The translations under genes were made by a program, and so were the position numbers. Source: Lolium rigidum (Eukaryota > Streptophyta > Magnoliopsida > Poales > Poaceae). From it: a stretch of DNA of 64,000 bases. The stretch is from assembly GCF_022539505.1 (NCBI RefSeq), contig NC_061508.1:96513276-96577275 (forward strand). The letters are read 5' to 3'. The notes below the pieces were generated by a model. That model made no database searches. It was not told where the DNA came from and saw only the letters and a program-made list of their open reading frames with translations. Positions 56,905 through 64,000 of the stretch are shown one piece after another. Position 1 is the stretch's first letter, and each line of letters starts with the position of its first letter.

Positions 56905-58107
56905 AATGATATGTCCTATGTACCATCTCACCCCCTGATTTGTTTGGGAGTGGGCAGGGGAGACTCATGCGCCGTCTCTTCTCGATGGGAGGAAACGGAG
57001 GGTTGGGGAAGAGGCAAATGGATAACACACAAACACAACTTTTTACCCAAGTTCAGGCCATCGCGAGAAGGATCCCTACGTCCTGCATGTCAGATCTGGA
57101 ATTATCACTAGGATGGGAAGTTTAAACGGTGGGAACCCGAGTCTCCTCCTTCTCTAGGTTGCCCCTCCTACTTTTATTCCTCGAGACCGTCATCCCACCC
57201 ACTAGGGGGAAGTTTACACGTGTTACTGTTACCCTGCGAAGGGATACGCGTGGGGGCGGTAAACGAGGGGCCGCTGCCCACGCGTATCCATCCTTCTATC
57301 TTCACTCTGCCACGTGCTGGTTTCTTCCTGACCTGCTCGACCACGGGGCGGTCAAGCTTCCCGAGGCGTCTCTCCCCAGGGGGTGGGGTGGGTGACTGGG
57401 GGAACCGTGATCAAGTCATTCGAGCCCTCAGGACCGTGTCCAAGGCCCACACATCCGCCGATCGGGGGACCCCTGATTGCAATACACTGATAGTAGCCCC
57501 TGGGCGTGGGACAATAATAGTTACTGACCCACGCCCCTCATCTCGCGGGTTGCGGTGGCTCGAACACCGCGTGTCCGCAGCCTGCCACCTGTCCACCGTG
57601 GTTGGTCGTCTCACTATGCAAAGCGCCCGTCGCGCCATCTTTCACAAGACTCTCATCGTCCCCTCCCCTCCTTCATAAAGGGAGTGGGAAGTGCCCTGCG
57701 GCTACAGCTTCCTTCTTGTTCGACGTTTGGCCTTCTTGCTGATGGCACTCCTCGATTCTGCTTCCGTCTTGGAGTCGAATGGCGTGCGGTGGTAGGGATC
57801 CGAGCTGGTGCGGGGAGCTCGAAGCCATGTCTTCTATCGGCTTCATATTGTCGTAGGCCTGCTGCCCGTGGCGAGTCCCGGAGGACGAGGCAGTTCCTCT
57901 ACCCTAGGCGGGTGAATGTGCTTTGTTTCGTATTCACCTTGAGAGGGGGCTTTCCCCTCCCGTTCATCCATTCATGATATAGCTTCTACGGTTGTACGGT
58001 ATCCAACTACAACACCTCACTCCTGACTGCATCTTACATATCTCTTCCTTCGTGACCTTCTGCGAGGGTTACCTTGACATACATCCCCACATTGGCCTCT
58101 GGTGCTC
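56905..58107. other. GC-rich, LTR-like unassigned sequence
   Basis: The composition and phrases (a minus-strand leader-like end with TTGGGTAAAAAGTTGTGTTT, a plus-strand TCATAAAGGG near 57674, runs such as GACCCACGCCCC) suggest a Gypsy LTR, possibly of the Tat pol fragment to its left. I could not find its partner or clear TG/CA ends. Reading frames on both strands look compositional. Confidence 0.35.
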
Positions 58108-58439
58108 TATAACTGTAACAGCCCCAATTCTGTAATATGAATTAGGAGGAACAGTAATTTCATTATCACTATTGCATCATGTCATTCATGCATAACAATG
58201 CACTTAATTGAAATCTTGGAGAATCAGAAAATTTTGAATTTAATTATTTCTAAGTAATTAGAAAAACCTGAATTTAATAATTCCTATTATATTGAAATAA
58301 TCCAATTGGGAACAACTTTGTTCTGTAAAGTTTCTCCAATTGATCTAAAATTCATACCAATGTTTTCTTATGTTAAATAAGTAACACACACAAGAGGGCA
58401 CCACAAATTGAATTAATTAAGGCCCCGAAAACATAAATA

Positions 58440-58860
58440 TTCTCCACAGCAACATTTGGAAATTTGAACCAGTTTGTTCTACAAACTTGCTCCGAATGCC
58501 TTGTAAAAAAATTACCACATGCTCTAGATGTCAAATAAGGAATACACAAGAAAGGGAACAAGAATTTGAATTGTTTAAGACCTCAAAAATCCCTGTTTTC
58601 TCCATAGCAACTTTTGGAAAATTCAACAAGTTTCTGTTAAAAAGTTTTTCGCATTGCCCTAAAAAATTTACCACTTAAGGTTGGTATCAAATAAGGAATG
58701 TATGCCACAAATTAACATTTTTGAAAGTGGTTAAGTATTTTAATTAATTCATTTTTCATTTCTGGCAGAAATGAAAATTGAACAAGTTTGAATTACAAAC
58801 CTTACCCAATTGAGCTTAAATTTTTACCAAAGGCACATTGTAACATATTAGAATTTTGAG
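58440..58860 (+). repeat. Diverged ~155-bp repeats at the start of LTR B
   Basis: Three copies of a core like TTTGTTCTACAAACTTGCTC, then AATTTTTACCA and TCAAATAAGGAAT, at about 58474, 58636 and 58789. In the best copy the core is a small hairpin (AGTTTGT / ACAAACT). Confidence 0.65.
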
Positions 58861-60851
58861 CAAAGTAAAAAACAAAAATGGAATTTGTTTGGTGGAAGAA
58901 AAAAACCAATTATAGAGATGTAAAATTCTGAAAAAGGGCTCATTTGTAATTTCTTAATTTAAACCAGGGGGTGACTGCAAATTTGGAGGTCTTCTTCTTC
59001 CTGTATACTACAGGGAGCAGGCATGGGTGCTCCCATGCCGTCCACTACTCCTAAGCCTTCGCTAGGAAGGCTTGATGAGAGCTTAAAAGCCCCTCCCTGT
59101 TGCCTGCCTGCTGCTCGCTCTCTCCCCCTCACAGCTCTCCCTCTCTCTCTGCGAAAAATATCTCGGGCCAAACCCTAGCCACGGCGAGCCGCTCGCCGCC
59201 GTCGTTACATGTCACCCCGAGAAGCAGAAATACCACCCCTCGAACCGCCTCATCGCACGCATCCTCCTTGAGCAAGGAATCGGAAGGGGGGCTGTAAATC
59301 GGGCTCGCCGTCCACTTCCTCTTCTCCGACTCCGGCGGCCTCTCCGATGAATTACAGCAGCTGCATAGCTCCTCCGTCCGCGCCACTACCACCCATGCGT
59401 CGAGTGTAAAGCCCTCTCCCTCCCAGACATCTTCCCCTCCCTTCTCACTTCCGAGAACGACGGGGGCGTGATGGCCGAGCCTCACCACCGCCGCGCCTCG
59501 TCGTCGACGTGGTTCCCGGGCGCCCCTCGAAGCGTGACCATGTCCGTTAGGAAGCCCTTGCCACGTAGATTTGCAATATGCTAATGCCCAGCTCCAACGT
59601 ACCTTAAAACGGCGGCGCCACCGCGCGTTCTGCCGCTGGCAGCCTGGTGACGTTACCCAGTGATGTGGGCGCGGGCTTCACCGAGTCAAACTGTCCATGT
59701 GGGCCTCTGTGCCTACGTGGCTGCAGACGTGGATGCCAGGACCACCTGTCTATCTCTGCGTCTGGGTTTAGCCCGTGTAAGAAAACGTTTCTGACAGTTC
59801 AGGAAAATTACAGAAATGCCATTTCCATTTATAACTAAAAACAGTAACTTAAAATGGGCATAATTTTCTGAAAAATTATCCAAATGGGGTGATTCAAAAG
59901 CCCATCTGTTCAGCAAACTTGGGTCTATCCAAATATAAAATTTGTGCAAATTGGTTCTGTTATTTTTTTGCATTATACAATGAATTACTGCAATTTATTA
60001 AAATGTCAAAACTTGAAAATGGAATAACTTGAGCTAGAAAAATCCAATTCTTGCAAACTTGGTATCAAATTGTTTGACTTGACAAACCCTAACCACCCAT
60101 GTTATGTTTGGGTAAAGTTTAATTAAAATTTATCAAGTTTGCTTCTGATTACTAAACTAGGCATAATAAAAGTGATATTTGAAAATTGCTTAACCATGGA
60201 ATTAATTGTCCAAAAATTATGTTGCAATTGTCAGACCACTTGGGATGAAATAACCTCTTTGGTTATTTCATTTGTATTACCATAGCACTAAAATATTGGT
60301 AGAGGTGGTGTTACATTGCTAGGAAATATTAAATCTTACCATATGGAAAAATGGTTATTAAAATTGAAACCCCCCCATAGAAATTGAGGCTTATCAATTA
60401 ATTTCTTCTTACCAAATCATTTTTCACTAACAGAACCATCGTGATATCTGTGATGTTCATTGCTTGGTAAAATAAAAGAAATCACTTTAAGAATCCTATT
60501 AAGATTGTTAAAATGATTCATACCTCAAGTAATGTGACTATGGGTTCTTTCTATAAATTTTGGAGAATACACCAAATGTTTGGCACTACTAAGGGGAATA
60601 AAATACATCATCTTCATGCATATAGACACATTACTTATGCTCTAGTCATATTAAAAACTTGCAACTTAAAACCTAAGTAATTGCATGAGGGTATGCCAAA
60701 TAAATTGGTGCTTTTGGGAACAACCTCATTTAAATTGTGAATCACATTATGAGCTGTTACTTGCATTATCATGGCATACCATATCTGTTTCTGCATTGTA
60801 TGGTATTCTTGGTTATTTATTTGTGCTTTGTTATTTGCTTGTATACCGGTA

Positions 60852-60920
60852 GAATCGGGAGACGGGGTTCCAGAACATTACTACGTTGATCCCTACTACC
60901 AGCAGTACCCACAAGGCAAG
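60852..60920 (+). other. Short Tyr/Asp-rich frame in LTR B
   Basis: It encodes VESGDGVPEHYYVDPYYQQY then PQGK, directly after a T-rich tract and CGGTAG that could be a splice acceptor. The LTR at 11516 has an acidic frame at a similar relative place (GEGEDLGEDFEEEERADD, about 15979-16035). Whether either is translated is unknown. Confidence 0.35.
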
Positions 60921-61645
60921 CATATATCCACTTCTTTGTGCATCTCTCTTAACCTATGTTTTTTCCCAAATATTTTGCCACTATAATATAGCATTCGATT
61001 CCAATGGCTTTGGGGCAACATTAGAGTATCCTACCAAATGCATAAATTCCTGAAACCAATACTTGTTCCCTACCTACTATCCATAGGATTGTGTGATGGC
61101 TTGAGTAAATTAATATTCTATACACATAAGCTTAGTCCTGCTTAGCTTTTGCTTATTGTCTTTGGATAATTATTATATGATGGATGATGGTGATGAGGAC
61201 TACTGCTAGATACTTTAATTTTGTTAAAAAGCTTTGATGAGTTGCCATCGTGGCATGATGGTGGGTTCTCTCATTCTTGCCCCTAGGAGCTAGTTCTCTT
61301 CGTTTTGAACCAAGACCTAGCGTGCTTCCATCGGTGGGACATATGGAGTCCCTAATGACCAACTAACTTGTGAGGGTGTCGCCCAGGGTCCTTTAGTTTT
61401 ATGTTTTCCATTTGCGTGTGCGTGATGATGGCAAAAGATGATAACAAGGACGGTGTGTGTAGGAGGTGGCCGAGGGCCAGGGTGTTGAAATAGACACTGA
61501 ACCTGGTATTTAACTTCACCAATGGCCCTGGGGTGAGATTCGTGCAAGGTAAAGGTTGTAGCGGCGCCCGCTCTGCCATCCTCCCAGGAAGAGGACTTAT
61601 GCGCAGGCAAGGGGCTGGACAGTACTGGTGGTTAAAATAGTACAC

Positions 61646-61693
61646 CCCTGCAGGGTTTAATCTTTTCGAAAAGCCGTGTCCACGGTTATGGAC
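61646..61693 (+). other. Conserved three-hairpin block, copy 6
   Basis: CCCTGCAGGG (61646-61655), CTTTTCGAAAAG (61662-61673) and GTCCACGGTTATGGAC (61678-61693), all with perfect stems. It is followed by AAACTTGGGAA, similar to the downstream phrase in the other copies. Confidence 0.78.
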
Positions 61694-62436
61694 AAACTTG
61701 GGAATTTCCGTTGAGAACATAGAGAAAGTGAACCTTAACTAAAATTGATTCACGAGTGGAAGGCTGAGTTTCCAAGAGCGATTGGAATGATGCCTTCGTA
61801 GATAGGGTTGAAGAAGGGGTTCATGGTGGCTATGATGGAGCCCGTGGTTGAGACCACGGAAGAGGAGTTGTACCGATACATCTCCCGCCTTGTTTTAAAA
61901 ACTTCTACTAGACGATGCCTTGTAGGTGTTTTAAATGGAAATCTTGCTTTCTGCAAAACAAGTACAAAAGCCTTGCTAAATCCATATATTGAGCTAGTAG
62001 CTCTAGTAATCTTGTGAGTACCTTTTGTACTCACCGTTGCTTTGTTGAATTTTATTTGACCTAGTAGAGGACTTCTACGAGATTGAAGGTGGGTTCTTCA
62101 TCGAGGTCGACGAGTAGTCCTGGTTTCCCGGGTGGCAGCCTGGGGCATCATGGAACAGGCCGGCGCTGGTTATGTTATTGTAGGCCTCTTAGGCCCTATT
62201 TGGATCTTGTTCTTAGAACACTTAATTTGCTTCCGCTTGATGTAATGATGGGTCAGTGAGCTCTGCGTGTAAGACTTGCTATATTTCTCTATTAAGAGTT
62301 GAACTATATATGCTTTGTGTCGTAGAGTTATGTTATGGGCCAGTTGTTCCGCGTCTTGATCTTTTGATTATGCATTCATGGTTGGTAACAAGCGTTACTC
62401 AAACATGTGTGTATAATTAGCGGGTCGGGCGTTACA

Positions 62437-64000
62437 GTAACAGCCCTAGGCTGCTGCAGAAAGGTACTGCAAAATTTGAACCAAATTTCACTTTTGCATA
62501 AGCATGCATCATTAGCATTAATCTTAACTTGACCAAATACAAGCAATGGAATTTGAGAAACTTTTAAATGGGTGATTTCAAAACCAAAATTTATTATTAC
62601 ATTGCTAAGTAATTTAAAGCAAATGTTGAAATCAAAGTAAAGAGGCAGCAACCCAATAATTTAAAATATTCAACATATTGTTCTAATGCAATCTTGACAA
62701 TGTTTTCTAACTTTAAATTGCTCAAAGGGCAAAACAAAACTATCTTGTGAGTGTCCAATTTGTTGAGGAATTTCCAAGATTGATCTAAGGAAGTTATGAA
62801 AAATTTAGGAAATTTTCCAAATGTCTATAAAAAAGGCTTTCATATTGCTTAACCAAATTGTTTTCAAATGTTTTTCCGGCCTTACAAGCTTCAAAACAGA
62901 AGTGGTGGAGTGTATTAACTTGTTACTACATGCCCCACCAATATTTTGGCAAAGTTTGGGTGAAGAAAAATCAAATACCTTATTAAATTAAAAATCAGCA
63001 AAATTGCCAAACTGAAAAACTCAAACAAGTTACTACTGGAAAGTTTCTCCAAATGAGCTGAAATTTATACCAATGTTGTTTTATGATAAATAAGAGTCAC
63101 ACAAAAGGTCGCACCAAAATGTGAAATTTAAAAAGTCCACAAAAATTCTTGTTTTCTTCACAGCAATAAACGCAAACTAAAACAAGTTTGTTCTACAAAC
63201 TTGCTCCAAATGATTGCATTTTTTACCACGTGTCAATTATGTCAAATAAGGAATGTCCAAAAAAAAATTATGAATTTTGGGAGCGTTTAACTATTTTTTG
63301 AAAATCAAATTCATTTTTGGCAGAATTAAAATTATTTCAACTTTGTTCTACAAAGTTTATTCAAATGGCTTAAATTTTTTACCATGGGTTCATATTAACA
63401 AATAAGGAATAACCACCAAGTTTAAGTTAATTTCGTTCGGTAAAAATGCCTAAAATAATTAATTCCTTTTTATGGCAGAAATGAAATGAAATCAAGTGTG
63501 TCTTGTAAATATTTTCCAATTGGGCTAAATTGTTTACTAGTGGTGCATCTAAGCATATGACAATGATCCTCCAAGTTACAACCGAATTGGAATTAAATTG
63601 GGTATGAAAAACACCAAATTTATGTGGTTGAAACAAAAGAAAAATAAGGAAGAGAGAAACTCCACGGGGCTTTTTGGAAATTCGTCATCTTCTACAGGGG
63701 AAGCCATGGCCGCCGTACTGCCGCCGCTGTTCCACATCGTGCCGGACCCCCCATGACGAGGATAAAACCGCACGACGCCCTTGCCCCCTCTGCCTTCTCC
63801 GTCACTCCTCTCCCTTCCCGTCGCAGCTCCTCTCCCTCCCTCTGCATTCCCTGCACCGAAACCCTAGCAGGCCGGAACCCTAGCATATTCTCCAATGAAA
63901 TGTCGGCAAACGAAGTAGTCCCAGGAAGTGTGGCCATCGCCGTTGGATCCGTCTCTGTCTCCTCTACCTCGACGTGCAAGGAATCGCATCGGGGATCCTG
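62437..64000 (+). mobile_element. Long LTR 'C', first ~1.57 kb (continues past the window)
   Basis: Reads GTAACAGCCCTAGGCTGCTG from the B insertion; its first bases are at 58108-58113. It is the inverted counterpart of LTR A from 56904 leftward. It includes four diverged ~155-bp repeats with cores near 63030, 63191, 63348 and 63500, then a GC-rich leader-like segment from 63660 to the window end. Frames in the last part (minus 63979-63692, plus 63674-63883) are probably not coding. Confidence 0.72.

Larger units (their letters stand above)
58114..62436 (+). mobile_element. Solo long LTR 'B' (TGTAACAGCCCC...GGGCGTTACA)
   Basis: 4323 bp with TG...CA ends and flanks ATAAC (58109-58113) and GTAAC (62437-62441), a 5-bp target duplication with one change. 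The flanks are themselves the first bases of another LTR of the group (C): T-ATAAC on the left and GTAACAGCCCTAGG on the right. There is no internal region or second copy, so a solo LTR. It contains T/A-rich ~155-bp repeats at its start, a GC-rich leader-like part (58960-59760), a short frame with GVPEHYYVDPYYQQYPQGK (60852-60920) and the hairpin block at 61646-61693. Confidence 0.82.

Noticed and set aside
57220..57977. Overlapping plus-strand frames of 140-152 codons
   Set aside because: GC-rich, no domain, mutually overlapping in different frames; better explained as LTR-like non-coding sequence.
61646..61693. Hammerhead or twister ribozyme in the LTR hairpin block
   Set aside because: I looked for the hammerhead core (CTGATGA...GAAA) and the twister core as I remember it; neither fits. 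A new ribozyme class is not excluded but is unsupported.

Overview
The window is a plant nuclear segment made almost entirely of nested transposable elements. It contains TTTAGGG (plant-type) telomere-like repeats, Ty3/Gypsy elements of the Tat and chromovirus (Reina-like) lineages, a Copia fragment, CACTA transposon ends, and several very long LTRs starting TGTAAC/TGTGAC. Together with an auxin response factor exon set close to what I recall of rice ARFs, this points to a grass (Poaceae); I cannot go to species. No complete, clearly functional host gene is visible. A 100-base run of N at 41971-42070 marks an assembly gap.

Layout. 1-3140: right-hand part of a CACTA transposon (left end outside the window) holding 5' fragments of an auxin response factor gene and of a ubiquitin-conjugating enzyme gene. 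3141-7440: satellite array whose ~660-bp units alternate a telomere-like block with an AT-rich spacer, followed to ~7945 by diverged ~150-bp monomers resembling that spacer. 8700-11180: an unrecognised multi-exon gene with a triplicated intron-exon unit and a premature stop. 11217-18743: GGGCCGGCCC-rich tandem repeats ending in a CACTA terminus, split by a 6.2-kb solo LTR (11516-17725, target duplication GACCC). 18744-21747: small repeats and a foldback MITE.

21748-29095: a Tat-lineage Gypsy element with 5' LTR, gag, protease, integrase and an antisense spliced ORF, but no reverse transcriptase/RNase H. It is cut at 29096 by a second CACTA element filled with ~137-bp tandem repeats. Inside those repeats sits a complete long-LTR element without visible coding capacity (31531-39789; 3.74-kb LTRs, 0.78-kb internal region, target duplication TCAGC). 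After the gap: a Copia pol fragment, a truncated long LTR (42371-~43960), a CACTA-protein-like fragment, and a minus-strand Tat pol fragment carrying a complete but decayed Reina-like chromovirus (44778-50551, target duplication CGTGT). 52099-64000: three related long LTRs, one (58114-62436) a solo LTR inserted six bases into another.

The most interesting signal is a ~50-base block shared by five otherwise different long LTRs. It has three consecutive inverted repeats whose stems change in a compensatory way between families, including G-U wobbles, with an invariant CGGTTA loop. This looks like a conserved RNA structure of this element group, possibly for packaging, dimerisation or processing. 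No function can be assigned from sequence alone.
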